Shown here piece after piece: positions 34,058 through 43,125 of a stretch of DNA of 64,000 nt; the first letter of the stretch is position 1, and each line of letters begins with the position of its first letter. Source of the stretch: JAMXLO01 sp963818775 (GTDB taxonomy: Bacteria > Pseudomonadota > Alphaproteobacteria > Acetobacterales > Acetobacteraceae); contig CAWFUF010000029.1 of the NCBI GenBank assembly GCA_963818775.1, forward strand, positions 1 through 64,000, in the 5' to 3' direction. A program made the translations under genes and the position numbers. The notes beneath the pieces were generated by a model. The model worked only from the letters and a program-made list of their open reading frames with translations. It was not told the DNA's origin and did not search any database.

Positions 34058-34750
34058 TCAGGCGATACGGGGCGCCCGCCGCGCCAACCCGTCGAACAGG
34101 TCCAGCATTCGCTCCCGCCAAACCGAGATCGGATCATCGCGCTCGAGCAGCTCGAACCGACTGACGCAACGCGGCCATTGCAGGCTGCCGAACACGATGT
34201 AGTCGGCGTAACTCGGCGCCTCTCCACCGAGCCAGTCCTGCTTGCCGAAAACCAGCCGCACGGGCAGCAATGAAGCGCGAAATTCGGTCACCCGCGTCTC
34301 GCGCCCGGCCTGCACCGCCTCCAAAGTCATGCCGAACCGCGCCTCGCGGCTCTCGCGGAAATACACCTGATCCTGCGGCGCGACCACGTCCAGCAGGTCA
34401 CGCAGGATCAGCCGCGCGATGCCGCCCATCATCACGCTGTCCGCCCAGGCATTGACGAACCTCGCATGCGCCAGGCCCGTTGCCCCGCCGAATAGGCTTG
34501 GCCGATCCGGATACGTGCCCTCGAGGTACTCTGCGATCGCCCAACTGTCCGACACCACCCGATCGCCGTCACGGATGACCGGCACGCGACCTTGACCGGA
34601 AAAGGCGAGCGCAGCCTTATCAGTGAACCGCCAGGGGATTGTCTCCACGGCCAGCCCTTTATGGGCCAGCGCCATGCGCGTCCGCCAGCAATACGGGCTG
34701 AACCGCAGTGCCGGATCTTCTCCCGCGAGATCATGCATCATAATGGCCAT
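34058..34750 (-). CDS. Glutathione S-transferase family protein
   Basis: A 230-residue GST. The N-terminal thioredoxin-like domain holds SPYCWRTRMALAHKGLAVETI, the cis-proline GRVPVIRDGDRVVSDSWAIAEYLEGTYPD segment with the Glu-Ser-type glutathione contact, and then an all-helical domain. The style is close to beta-etherase-like GSTs (LigE/LigF). ATG 34750 follows AAGGGG at eight bases. Divergent from the DsbA-like gene with 135 bases between; probably co-transcribed with the PAS gene downstream. Confidence 0.88.
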   Translation of the reverse strand: MAIMMHDLAGEDPALRFSPYCWRTRMALAHKGLAVETIPWRFTDKAALAFSGQGRVPVIRDGDRVVSDSWAIAEYLEGTYPDRPSLFGGATGLAHARFVNAWADSVMMGGIARLILRDLLDVVAPQDQVYFRESREARFGMTLEAVQAGRETRVTEFRASLLPVRLVFGKQDWLGGEAPSYADYIVFGSLQWPRCVSRFELLERDDPISVWRERMLDLFDGLARRAPRIA

Positions 34751-34885
34751 CGCCGGTTCCCCTTGCTTTGCCAGTCGTGATACACAGAATCCCGCCAGGG
34801 AGAGAAGCGGTTGGACGATCGAACTGTCCTGAACGATGCGAGGCGGCCAAAATGCGCGGGCTGTTGAGCTGGCAATGATCGCGGC

Positions 34886-35557
34886 ATGAACATCCTCGCA
34901 CCACCAAAGGCGCGTCTCGGCATCGAGATTGTCCACGATCTGGTCTGCCCATGGTGCTTCCTCGGCGTGCGCCGGCTGATGCGCACAATGCGGCGCCGGC
35001 CGGACCTGCTTTTCGACCTGACCTGGCGACCCTTCCTGCTCAATCCCGATATGCCGCGAGGCGGCATGGCGCGGCCGGATTACGTTATTCGCAAGTTCGG
35101 TGGCGAGGACCGCGCGCGGCGGCTTTATGCGTCGATTTCGGAGATCGGCCGCGGCGAGGGCATTCTGTTCCGCTTCGACCGCATCCGCCGCACGCCGTCC
35201 AGCGTCGACGCCCATCGCCTGGTGCGTTACGCGGCGCGCTTCGGCCAGGCCGACGCAATGGTCGAGGCGCTGTTCTCAGCGCATTTCACCGACGGTCTGG
35301 ATATCGGCAATCACGCCGTGCTGGTGGCGATCGCCGCGGCGTGCGGCCTGGACGGTGCGGCCTCGCGACGCTTCCTCGTCGGCAACGACGAAGTGGATGC
35401 GGTGCACGCCGATAACCTGCGGGCGCATCGTCTGGGCATCAACGGCGTCCCATGCTTCGTCATCTCCGGCCGCCACGCCATCGCCGGCGCGCAGGAGCCC
35501 GAGGTGATCGAGCGTCTGCTCGACGTGGCGGCAGTCGAGGCGGCCGAAGCCGGCTAA
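34886..35557 (+). CDS. DsbA-family oxidoreductase (FrnE-like)
   Basis: A 223-residue cytoplasmic thioredoxin-fold oxidoreductase of the FrnE/2-hydroxychromene-2-carboxylate-isomerase-like type. The active-site CPWC is at 21-24 and the cis-Pro loop is NGVPCFVISGRHAIAGAQ. There is no signal peptide. Its stop overlaps the mfd stop on the other strand by four bases. The partner substrate is unknown. Confidence 0.9.
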   Translation: MNILAPPKARLGIEIVHDLVCPWCFLGVRRLMRTMRRRPDLLFDLTWRPFLLNPDMPRGGMARPDYVIRKFGGEDRARRLYASISEIGRGEGILFRFDRIRRTPSSVDAHRLVRYAARFGQADAMVEALFSAHFTDGLDIGNHAVLVAIAAACGLDGAASRRFLVGNDEVDAVHADNLRAHRLGINGVPCFVISGRHAIAGAQEPEVIERLLDVAAVEAAEAG

Positions 35558-38500
35558 GCCGCCTTCGCCTGGCTGGCAATGCGCTCGAGATTCCCCAGAG
35601 CGTCGCGCGCGAAGCGCAAGCGCGTCGCCACATCCATCTCGCGCGAGATCGCCAGCTTGTGGTCGGGGCGCAGGCGCACCAGACCGCCCTTGCTGGCAAG
35701 CCAGGACACCAGCCCCGCCGGATTGGAAAATGCATTGCCGCGGAAGCTGAGCAGCATGCCCTTTGGCCCGGCCTCCAGCTTCTCCACACCCGCCTCGCGG
35801 CACGCGCGCTTCAGCGCCACCACCTGTAGCAGGTTCTCGACTTCCTGCGGCAACGGTCCGAAGCGGTCCACCAATTCCGCCGCCATCGCCTCAGTCTCGG
35901 CATCCGACGCCAACGCGCCGATCCGGCGATACAAGCCGAGCCGAACCGGCAGGTCGCGCACGTAGGCTTCGGGGATCAGCACCGGCAGACCGAGAGAAAT
36001 GTTCGGTGTCCAGTCGCGTTCCTGCCCGCCGCGTCTCCCCTCACCGGCACGCAGTTCCGCGACAGCGTCCTCCAGCATCTGCTGGTAAAGCTCGATGCCG
36101 ACCTCGCGGATATGCCCGGACTGCTCGTCGCCCAGCAGATTGCCGGCACCGCGGATATCCAGGTCGTGGCTGGCCAGCGTGAAGCCCGCACCCAGCGCGT
36201 CAAGCGTCTGCATCACGGTCAGCCGCTTCTCCGCCGCAGCAGACAGCCGCATGTTCGGCGGCCAGGTGAGGTACGCGTAGCCGCGCTGCTTGCCTCGCCC
36301 GACGCGGCCGCGCAACTGATAGAGCTGCCCGAGCCCAAACATGTCTGCGCGGTGAATCACCAGCGTATTGACCGCCGGCATGTCCAGGCCGCTCTCCACG
36401 ATGTTGGTGGAGAGCAGGATGTCGAACCGCCCGTCACCGAACTCGGTCATTACCCGTTCGAGCTCGGTGGGTGCCAGCCTGCCATGCGCCTGCGCCATAC
36501 GCGCCTCCGGCACGATCTCGGCGAGGCGTTCGGCGATGCGCGGAAGATCCTCGATGCGTGGCACGACGCAGAACACCTGGCCGCCGCGGAAGCGTTCGCG
36601 CTGGAGCGCCTCGCGGATGACCACCGCATCGAACGGCATGATGAACGTGCGCACTGCCAGGCGATCAACCGGCGGCGTACTGATGAGACTCATCTCCCGC
36701 ACGCCCGTCAGTGCCAGTTGCAACGTGCGCGGGATCGGCGTTGCGGTCAGCGTCAGAACGTGCACATCCGCCTTGAGCTGCTTCAGCCGTTCCTTGTGCG
36801 CGACGCCGAAATGCTGCTCCTCGTCCACCACCAGCAGCGCAAGATCGGCAAACTCCACCGACTTCGCCAGCAGCGCGTGCGTACCAATCACGATGTTGAT
36901 CGTCCCGTCGGTGATGCCGCGCCGAACCTCGGCTGCCTCCTTCGCCGGCACCATGCGCGAGAGCTGTGCGACCTTCACCGGCAGACCGGCAAAACGCTCG
37001 GAGAAGGTGCGGAAATGCTGCCGCGCCAGCAGCGTTGTCGGCACCACAACCGCAACCTGCCCGCCTGACATTGCGGCGATGAACGCCGCACGCAGCGCCA
37101 CCTCGGTCTTGCCGAAGCCCACATCGCCGCAGATCAGCCGGTCCATTGGCCGCCCCGAGGCCAGATCCTCCAGCACGTCGGCAATGGCGCGCGCCTGATC
37201 GTCGGTTTCGGCAAACGGGAAGCGGGCGCAGAACTCGTCCCACGCGCCTTCGCTCGGCGCCATTATCGCGGCATCGCGGATCTTGCGCGCCGCGGCGATG
37301 CGGATGAGCTGGTCCGCCATGTCGCGGATGCGCTGCTTCATCCGCGCCTTGCGCGACTGCCAGGCGACGCCACCCAGCTTGTCGAGCGCGACGCCCTGCG
37401 ATTCGCTGCCGAAGCGCGACAGCATTTCGATGTTCTCGACCGGCAGGAACAGTTTCTCGCCGCCGTCGTAGATCAGTCGCAGGCAATCATGCGGCGCACT
37501 GGTGACCGTCAGCGTTTCCAGCCCGTCATACCGGCCAATGCCGTATTCCTGATGCACCACGAGGTCGCCCTCGGCGATCTCCGTCGCTTCCGCGATGAAC
37601 TGGTCGGCGCGCTTGCGGCGGCGCGGCGGTCGGCTGATGCGCTCGCCGAGCAGGTCCTGCTCACCCACCAGCGCGAGTTCATCGGCGACAAAGCCACGCT
37701 CCACACCCAGCGTGACCAGCGACACCGAGCCCACCGGCTTGCGGCGGATCGTCGCCCAACCATCCTCCTGCGCGGGGTCCTTGAAGCCGTGCTCACGCAG
37801 CAGGTTGGCGAGCCGCTCGCGTGAGCCGCGGGTCCAGGCGGCCACGACGATCCGACGGCCCTCGCCATTCCAGCGTTCGGCCTGACCGTGCAACTGCTCG
37901 AACACATTGGTGCCCGGACCGCTGCCGCCTTGGAAGAACACCGGTCCCGGGCGGCCGCCGCCATCGACGCCGACCGCGCCGTCCGGCCTGGCGAACGGCG
38001 AGAACGCAAACAGCGGTCCCTCGGCCAACATCGCATTCCAGTCGGCCTTGTCGAGATACAGCCGATCAGGTGGCAGCGGCCGATAGGGAACCTCGCCGTC
38101 ACGTGGCACCAGGCGGCGTGCGGCGTAGTGGTCCTCGATCATCTCCAGCCGCGCCGCCAGCACCTCGTCTGCCTGGTGGTCCAGGCTGACCGAGGCGCCC
38201 GGCAGATAGTCGAGCAGAGTCTCCATCCGATCATGGAACAGCGGCACCCAGTGCTCCATGCCTGGATGTCGTCGGCCCTCCGAGATTGATAGGTAGATCG
38301 GATCCTCGGCCGCCGGCTGGCCGAAGATGTCACGCCAGCCCGAACGGAAGCGAGAGATCGCATCGGGGTCGAGCGGCACCTCCGACACCGGCCGAAGGGT
38401 CAGGCGCTGTCGGCGATCGGCGCTGCGCTGGGTGGCGGGATCAAAGATCCGGATCGACTCGATGGTGTCGCCGAACAGGTCGAGCCGCACCGGATCGGAC

Positions 38501-38997
38501 TCACCGGCGGGAAAGACGTCGATGATACCGCCGCGCATGGCGTATTCGCCCGGCTCCATGACCGTGCCGGCACGGCCATACCCGCTGGCTTCCAGGAAGC
38601 GCGCGAGCTTCTCGGGCTGCACGGTACCGTTGGTGCGCAACTCAAGGCTGGCACCGCCAAACGCGGCCCGTGGCGGCACGCGCTGCACCAGCGCGTTCAC
38701 CGTGGTCAGCACGATGCGCGGACCGGTCGGCTTCTCCAGCAGGCGCGCCAGCGTGGCGATGCGCTCCGACACCAATGCAGGATTGGGCGACACACGGTCG
38801 TACGGGAGGCAGTCCCAGGCGGGGAAGCGCAGCACTTCCGCTTCCGGCGCCACGAAGGCCAGTGCCTCCGCCAGCCGCGCCATTCGCGCGTCATCGCGCG
38901 TTACATGGACGACGGGACCCGCAAACTCACCACGACGGCGGGCGAGCAGGAAGGCGTCCCAACCCTCGGGGGCGCCGAAGACCGGTGTGGCGGTCAT
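35554..38997 (-). CDS. mfd: Transcription-repair coupling factor
   Basis: A 1147-residue ATP-dependent translocase that removes stalled RNA polymerase and recruits UvrA. Order: UvrB-like N-terminal module (PAWDCLPYDRVSPNPALVSERI), RNA-polymerase-interaction domain (EIAEGDLVVHQEYGIGRYDGL), helicase motifs with Walker A GDVGFGKTE near 625 and DEEQ near 725, the TRG motif region, and the UvrA-binding C-terminal TRCF domain. ATG 38997 overlaps the sdhE stop by four bases (ATGA). Its purine-rich site (AGGGGG, about eight bases upstream) lies inside a dispersed repeat copy. Confidence 0.96.
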   Translation of the reverse strand: MTATPVFGAPEGWDAFLLARRRGEFAGPVVHVTRDDARMARLAEALAFVAPEAEVLRFPAWDCLPYDRVSPNPALVSERIATLARLLEKPTGPRIVLTTVNALVQRVPPRAAFGGASLELRTNGTVQPEKLARFLEASGYGRAGTVMEPGEYAMRGGIIDVFPAGESDPVRLDLFGDTIESIRIFDPATQRSADRRQRLTLRPVSEVPLDPDAISRFRSGWRDIFGQPAAEDPIYLSISEGRRHPGMEHWVPLFHDRMETLLDYLPGASVSLDHQADEVLAARLEMIEDHYAARRLVPRDGEVPYRPLPPDRLYLDKADWNAMLAEGPLFAFSPFARPDGAVGVDGGGRPGPVFFQGGSGPGTNVFEQLHGQAERWNGEGRRIVVAAWTRGSRERLANLLREHGFKDPAQEDGWATIRRKPVGSVSLVTLGVERGFVADELALVGEQDLLGERISRPPRRRKRADQFIAEATEIAEGDLVVHQEYGIGRYDGLETLTVTSAPHDCLRLIYDGGEKLFLPVENIEMLSRFGSESQGVALDKLGGVAWQSRKARMKQRIRDMADQLIRIAAARKIRDAAIMAPSEGAWDEFCARFPFAETDDQARAIADVLEDLASGRPMDRLICGDVGFGKTEVALRAAFIAAMSGGQVAVVVPTTLLARQHFRTFSERFAGLPVKVAQLSRMVPAKEAAEVRRGITDGTINIVIGTHALLAKSVEFADLALLVVDEEQHFGVAHKERLKQLKADVHVLTLTATPIPRTLQLALTGVREMSLISTPPVDRLAVRTFIMPFDAVVIREALQRERFRGGQVFCVVPRIEDLPRIAERLAEIVPEARMAQAHGRLAPTELERVMTEFGDGRFDILLSTNIVESGLDMPAVNTLVIHRADMFGLGQLYQLRGRVGRGKQRGYAYLTWPPNMRLSAAAEKRLTVMQTLDALGAGFTLASHDLDIRGAGNLLGDEQSGHIREVGIELYQQMLEDAVAELRAGEGRRGGQERDWTPNISLGLPVLIPEAYVRDLPVRLGLYRRIGALASDAETEAMAAELVDRFGPLPQEVENLLQVVALKRACREAGVEKLEAGPKGMLLSFRGNAFSNPAGLVSWLASKGGLVRLRPDHKLAISREMDVATRLRFARDALGNLERIASQAKAA

Positions 38998-39320
38998 CGC
39001 TCGCCCCCTCCCCCCGAGCCCCTCCCGCAAGGGGAGGGAGAGGACTGTGCACCGCCGGCCTCGCTCTGCACACGCCGCAGCATCGGGCTGTCCGCCTCCG
39101 CCGGGATTGGCAGGCGCCCGGTGAGCCAGTCCGCCAGGTCGTTTTCCGGCAGTTCGAGCAGTGCCTCCAAAGCCGCAAGCTCCGACTCGCGCATTGAGTC
39201 TATGTGCCGTCGCACGAAGCCCCCGAGCAGGATGTCGTTCTCGTACGTCCCGCGATGGGTGGCGCGATACAGGAGACGGCGGCGCCTCGCATCCATGGAG
39301 GCTGATTCTGGTTCACTCAT
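38994..39320 (-). CDS. sdhE: Succinate dehydrogenase assembly factor (FAD assembly factor SdhE)
   Basis: A 108-residue SdhE/SDH5/YgfY protein that helps insert FAD into the flavoprotein subunit of succinate dehydrogenase. It has the core ATHRGTYENDILLGGFVRRHI with the RGxxE-type motif, then ELAALEALLELPENDLADWLTG. The last 16 or so residues (SSPSPCGRGSGGGGER) are not family sequence; they are encoded by the repeat at 39003-39045. The stop overlaps the mfd ATG. Next to recG, divergent with 43 bases between, an order often seen in Alphaproteobacteria. Confidence 0.9.
   Translation of the reverse strand: MSEPESASMDARRRRLLYRATHRGTYENDILLGGFVRRHIDSMRESELAALEALLELPENDLADWLTGRLPIPAEADSPMLRRVQSEAGGAQSSPSPCGRGSGGGGER
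39003..39045. repeat. Dispersed C/G-rich palindromic repeat, family 1, copy 1
   Basis: Core CTCCC-GCAAG-GGGAG with flanking CCCCTCC/CCCC tracts. It lies within the 3' end of sdhE and just before the mfd start. Related copies occur at 44795, 56438, 59686 and 59740, in both orientations. Confidence 0.75.
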
Positions 39321-39363
39321 CGGCGCGGTGTCATATAGCCGCGCAATAACCCGATGTCAGCCC

Positions 39364-41418
39364 GTGGACCATGATCCGCTCACGCCGCTGTTCTCGCCGC
39401 TGACCACGCTGAAGGGCGTCGGCCCGACGGTCGGAGCACTGATCGCCAAGGTGGCAGGCGGCGAACGCGTGATTGACCTGCTGTTCCACCTACCCGAATC
39501 CTATCTGGATCGCCGCCAGCGCCCGACAATCGCTCAGGCGCGACCGGGCCAGGTCGCGACCTTGGCAGTGGAGGTGGTGCGAATCGAGCCGCCCGCCAAT
39601 GCGCGTCAGCCATGGCGGGTGGTGGTGATCGACGGGACCGGGTCCGCCGATCTGGTCTTCTTCAAGTTCAATCGGGAACGGCAGATGCCGGTCGGCGCGA
39701 AGCTGCTGGTGTCCGGCAAGGTCGAGCTGTTCAGCGGTCGCCGCACGATGTCGCATCCCGAGCACGTGGTTCCCGCCGACCGGCCCGAACTGCTGCCTGC
39801 GATCGAGCCGGTATGGCCGCTGACCGGCGGCCTCTGGCCACGTCAGGTCGCCACCGCGATGGCGCAGGCGCTGACGCGGCTGCCTTCGTTTCCCGAATGG
39901 CACGACGTGGCCCTGTTACGGCGAGAGAAATGGCCGGACTTCGCCGAGGGCCTGCGCGCGGTTCAGGCGCCGTCGGAGATGCCGGCAGCCGTCAACCGGT
40001 CCCGGCTCGCCTACGACGAACTGCTGGCCGATCAGGTGGCGCTCGCGATCATCCGCGGCCGGCTGCGCCTGCGGCCTGGCCGCGGCCTGACCGGCGACGG
40101 CACGCTACGCGCCAAGGCGCTTTCGCGTTTCGGCCATGCGCTCACCGGCTCGCAGCAGCAGGCGCTGGCTGAGATTGATGCCGATCTGGCGTCCGACCGG
40201 CGGATGCTGCGGCTGCTGCAAGGTGACGTCGGTTCCGGCAAGACTGTAGTGGCGCTGTTGGCGATGCTGCGTGCGGTCGAGGCCGGGAAGCAGGCCGCGA
40301 TGATGGCGCCGACCGAGGTGTTGGCGAAGCAGCATCACCGCACGCTGTCGCGTCTGTCGCCGGCTCCAGTGGCGCTGCTGACCGGTGGCGTGAAAGGGCG
40401 CGCCCGGGCGCAGTTGCTGCGCGGACTGAAGGATGGCTCGGTGCCGCTTGTCGTCGGCACCCACGCGCTGTTCCAGGAGAGCGTGGAGTATTACGACCTG
40501 GCGCTGGCAGTGATCGACGAGCAGCATCGGTTCGGCGTGGATCAGCGGCTGCTGCTGGGCGGCAAGGGCGAACTCACCGACGTGCTGGTGATGACCGCGA
40601 CGCCGATCCCGCGCACGCTGCTGCTGACGCAATGGGGTGAAATGGAGGTCAGTCGCCTTACCGAGAAGCCGCCCGGGCGGCAGGCGGTACGAACGTCGCT
40701 GCACTCGCTGGGCACCTTGCCCGACCTGTGGGATGCAGTGGCACGCAAGCTGGACGAGGGCGCGCAGGTCTATTGGGTGTGCCCGCTGATTGCGGAGAGC
40801 GAGGCGGTCGATCTGGCTGCGGCCGAGGCGCGCTTCGCGGTGCTGCGGGAACGGTTCGGCGAGGTGGTGGGGCTCGCGCACGGCCAGCAGGACGCTACGG
40901 TGCGTGATGCGACGCTGGCGGCATTTGCGGCGGGTGGATGCCGGCTGCTGGTGGCGACGACGGTCGTGGAGGTCGGCGTCGATGTGCCGGCGGCGACGGT
41001 GATGGTGATCGAGCATGCCGAACGCTTCGGACTGGCGCAGTTGCACCAGTTGCGCGGGCGCGTCGGACGTGGGGTCGCGGCGAGTTTCTGCCTGCTGCTG
41101 CACGAGGAGTGGGTGAATGACGTGGCCAAACGCCGGCTGACGTTGCTGCGCGATACCGATGATGGATTCCTGATCGCGGACGAGGATTTCCGGCTGCGCG
41201 GCGGTGGGGATTTGCTTGGGACGAAGCAGTCGGGAATGCCGGGGTTCCGGTTGGCCGATCCGATCGAGCACGAAGGACTGCTGCACATGGCAAACCGCGA
41301 CGCCGCTGTGCTGCTGCAGAACGATCCGAAGCTCACGTCGGATCGCGGGCGCGCCGTGCGCATTCTGCTGCGACTGTTTGAAAAGGCCGCGGCGATGCGC
41401 ACGTTGGCTGCCGGGTGA
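39364..41418 (+). CDS. recG: ATP-dependent DNA helicase RecG
   Basis: A 684-residue helicase that reverses stalled forks and processes recombination intermediates. It has the wedge/OB domain (LTTLKGVGPTVGALIAKV, YLDRRQRPTIAQ), helicase motif I GDVGSGKTVV near 289, motif II DEQH near 384, motif III MTATPIPRTL, and the C-terminal QLRGRVGRG and GGGDLLGTKQSG motifs. GTG 39364 gives the family start; the open frame from 38905 runs through the repeat and is not coding. The weak ribosome-binding site suggests modest expression. Confidence 0.96.
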   Translation: MDHDPLTPLFSPLTTLKGVGPTVGALIAKVAGGERVIDLLFHLPESYLDRRQRPTIAQARPGQVATLAVEVVRIEPPANARQPWRVVVIDGTGSADLVFFKFNRERQMPVGAKLLVSGKVELFSGRRTMSHPEHVVPADRPELLPAIEPVWPLTGGLWPRQVATAMAQALTRLPSFPEWHDVALLRREKWPDFAEGLRAVQAPSEMPAAVNRSRLAYDELLADQVALAIIRGRLRLRPGRGLTGDGTLRAKALSRFGHALTGSQQQALAEIDADLASDRRMLRLLQGDVGSGKTVVALLAMLRAVEAGKQAAMMAPTEVLAKQHHRTLSRLSPAPVALLTGGVKGRARAQLLRGLKDGSVPLVVGTHALFQESVEYYDLALAVIDEQHRFGVDQRLLLGGKGELTDVLVMTATPIPRTLLLTQWGEMEVSRLTEKPPGRQAVRTSLHSLGTLPDLWDAVARKLDEGAQVYWVCPLIAESEAVDLAAAEARFAVLRERFGEVVGLAHGQQDATVRDATLAAFAAGGCRLLVATTVVEVGVDVPAATVMVIEHAERFGLAQLHQLRGRVGRGVAASFCLLLHEEWVNDVAKRRLTLLRDTDDGFLIADEDFRLRGGGDLLGTKQSGMPGFRLADPIEHEGLLHMANRDAAVLLQNDPKLTSDRGRAVRILLRLFEKAAAMRTLAAG

Positions 41419-41432
41419 GAAAGGAAGAATTT

Positions 41433-41471
41433 AACGCAGATAAGAGTCAGATGCACGCAAAACACGCAAAT
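41433..41471. repeat. Left 39-bp imperfect inverted repeat of the GxxExxY cassette
   Basis: Reads AACGCAGATAAG..., ending in CACGCAAAT. It matches the reverse complement of 41857-41895 at 34 of 39 positions. It lies 15 bases after the recG stop and is clearly less GC-rich than the surroundings. Confidence 0.75.
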
Positions 41472-41484
41472 GGTCCGGTGTGGT

Positions 41485-41877
41485 TCACAGGTCTCGGACT
41501 ACACGTCGGATCTCCAGGCGCGATCTGCCAAAGTTCAGCAGCAGACAAAGCCGCAGGCCGGTCGCTTTGAGATAGTTTGCGCATTGCATCCGGTGCGCGT
41601 CGTCCAGTGCCTTGACAACCTTCAGCTCAACCAATAGCACATTCTCAACCAACAGGGTCCGCAAAGTATTCACAAACCACTATGTCATTGTAGTGCACCG
41701 TGACACTACATTGCTGCACAACCGCGAAGCCCGCGGCACGCAGTTCGTATGCCAATGATTCTCATAGACCTTTTCGAGGAACCCAGTCCCGAGCGTGTTG
41801 AGCACAGTGAGCGCGCAGCCGATCAAACGCCCCGATAGATCATTCAGTCTGTCGCTATTTGCGTGTTCCGCGTGCAT
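41485..41877 (-). pseudogene. GxxExxY-family protein, frameshifted
   Basis: Remnant or miscalled copy of a GxxExxY (PDDEXK-like) gene. From about 41877 one frame reads LNDLSGRLIGCALTVLNTLGTGFLEKVYEN with the G-x2-E-x2-Y motif. A missing base near 41752 shifts to a frame reading ELRAAGFAVVQQCSVTVHYND. An extra C in GACCCTGTTGG (about 41657) then shifts to LLVENVLLVELKVVKALDDAHRMQC, ending at 41485. The two indels nearly compensate. The N-terminal residues (MHAEHAN) are encoded by the right inverted repeat. The family's role is unknown. Confidence 0.8.
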
Positions 41878-41895
41878 CTGCTTCTTATCTGCGAT
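41857..41895. repeat. Right 39-bp imperfect inverted repeat of the GxxExxY cassette
   Basis: Begins ATTTGCGTGTTCCGCGTG and ends CTTATCTGCGAT; inverted relative to 41433-41471 with five mismatches. It overlaps the apparent start of the GxxExxY frame. No target-site duplication is obvious outside the repeats. Confidence 0.75.
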
Positions 41896-42034
41896 TACTG
41901 TAATACTTACTTCCTTGCCAATGCTGCCCACCGGCTGGTTACGGAAGTGTCGATGGATTGCGTCAGCTATTGCCTCGCGCTCGGTGCCGGTTCTAGCGTC
42001 ACGCTCTCGTCTCGGAAGCAAGGAGTTCCACGCC

Positions 42035-43120
42035 ATGCGTTCCTGGATCCACCACACCAAGGGCCGCCACGTGCGTCAGGCTCGCGTCGGTCTCGGCGAC
42101 CTGCGCGAAGAGCACATCAGCCGCCAGGGCTTCGCGGGCCCCGTCGCGATGATCTATCGCGAGCGCGGGCCCAATGAGGTCGTGCGCGTCGAAGGCACGC
42201 TGTATCCACGCCGTGTCGCGGATACAGCCCGCGTCGAGCCCTCCGACATGACCGATCCGCGTGGCATGCCGGAGGTGATGCTGTCGAACGCCGATGTCAG
42301 CGTTGCCGTCAGCCGGCGCACCGCGGCGATGCCGTACGCTTACCGCAACACCGATGGCGATCTGCTGTACTTCGTGCACCAAGGCACCGGCCGGTTCGCG
42401 ACCGAGTTCGGGCCGCTCGCCTATGAACCGGGCGACTACGTGCTGATCCCCAAGGGAATCACCTTCAGCGTCATGCCGGATGCCGGGGACAGCCACATGC
42501 TGGTGGTGGAGTCCCCTGCCCCGCTGTCACTCACCGAACATCAGCAAGTCGGTCGCCACATGCCGGTCGATCCCACAGTGCTGGTTCTGCCGGAATTGCA
42601 CGACCAGCGCTGGCCGCAACGCGACGAATGGGAGCTGCGGGTCAAGCACGGCGGCGCGCACAGCTCCATCTTCTATCGCAACAACCCTTTGGCGTCGGTC
42701 GGCTGGAAGGGCGACCTGTTCCCCTACAAGCTGAACATCCGCGACATCATCCCGATCAGCTCCGATCGCATCCATATCGCGCCGTCGGCCTGGTGCACGT
42801 TTCAGGCGACGGGCTTCGTGGTGATCAGCTTCGTGCCGCAGATCGCGGTCGCCGATCTGAATGCCGAGGAGCTGCCGTCATATCACCGCAACGTCGACAA
42901 CGACGAGAGCGTTTTCGTGCATCACGATCAATCGGGTAGTCGCAAGCCGGGCATGCTCTCGCACACGCCGCAGGGCATCCTGCACGGCGCCGACGAAGCA
43001 ACCCGCGCCGCATTCCAGAAGCGGCGCACGCCGGGAATGCGGCGAACACTCTGCGGGGTCAGCGTCGATACCGACCGGCGGCTGATGGTGTCAGCGGTGT
43101 ATGAGCGCCTGACGCAGTAG
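42035..43120 (+). CDS. hmgA: Homogentisate 1,2-dioxygenase-like cupin protein
   Basis: A 361-residue double-cupin protein matching the short bacterial form of homogentisate 1,2-dioxygenase, the ring-opening step of tyrosine catabolism. Landmarks are YRNTDGDLLYFVHQGTGRFATEFGPLAYEPGDYVLIPKGITF and, in the second cupin, YHRNVDNDESVFVHHDQSGSRKPGMLSHTPQGILHG, which supplies the iron-ligand region. ATG 42035 follows AAGGAG at nine bases. No other homogentisate-pathway gene is adjacent. The annotation is by overall resemblance; another gentisate/homogentisate-type substrate is possible. Confidence 0.82.
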   Translation: MRSWIHHTKGRHVRQARVGLGDLREEHISRQGFAGPVAMIYRERGPNEVVRVEGTLYPRRVADTARVEPSDMTDPRGMPEVMLSNADVSVAVSRRTAAMPYAYRNTDGDLLYFVHQGTGRFATEFGPLAYEPGDYVLIPKGITFSVMPDAGDSHMLVVESPAPLSLTEHQQVGRHMPVDPTVLVLPELHDQRWPQRDEWELRVKHGGAHSSIFYRNNPLASVGWKGDLFPYKLNIRDIIPISSDRIHIAPSAWCTFQATGFVVISFVPQIAVADLNAEELPSYHRNVDNDESVFVHHDQSGSRKPGMLSHTPQGILHGADEATRAAFQKRRTPGMRRTLCGVSVDTDRRLMVSAVYERLTQ

Positions 43121-43125
43121 CGCCG

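Noticed and set aside
36112..37068. Plus-strand open frame of 318 residues within mfd
   Set aside because: Composition is typical of an antisense shadow in GC-rich DNA and it overlaps conserved helicase motifs of mfd.
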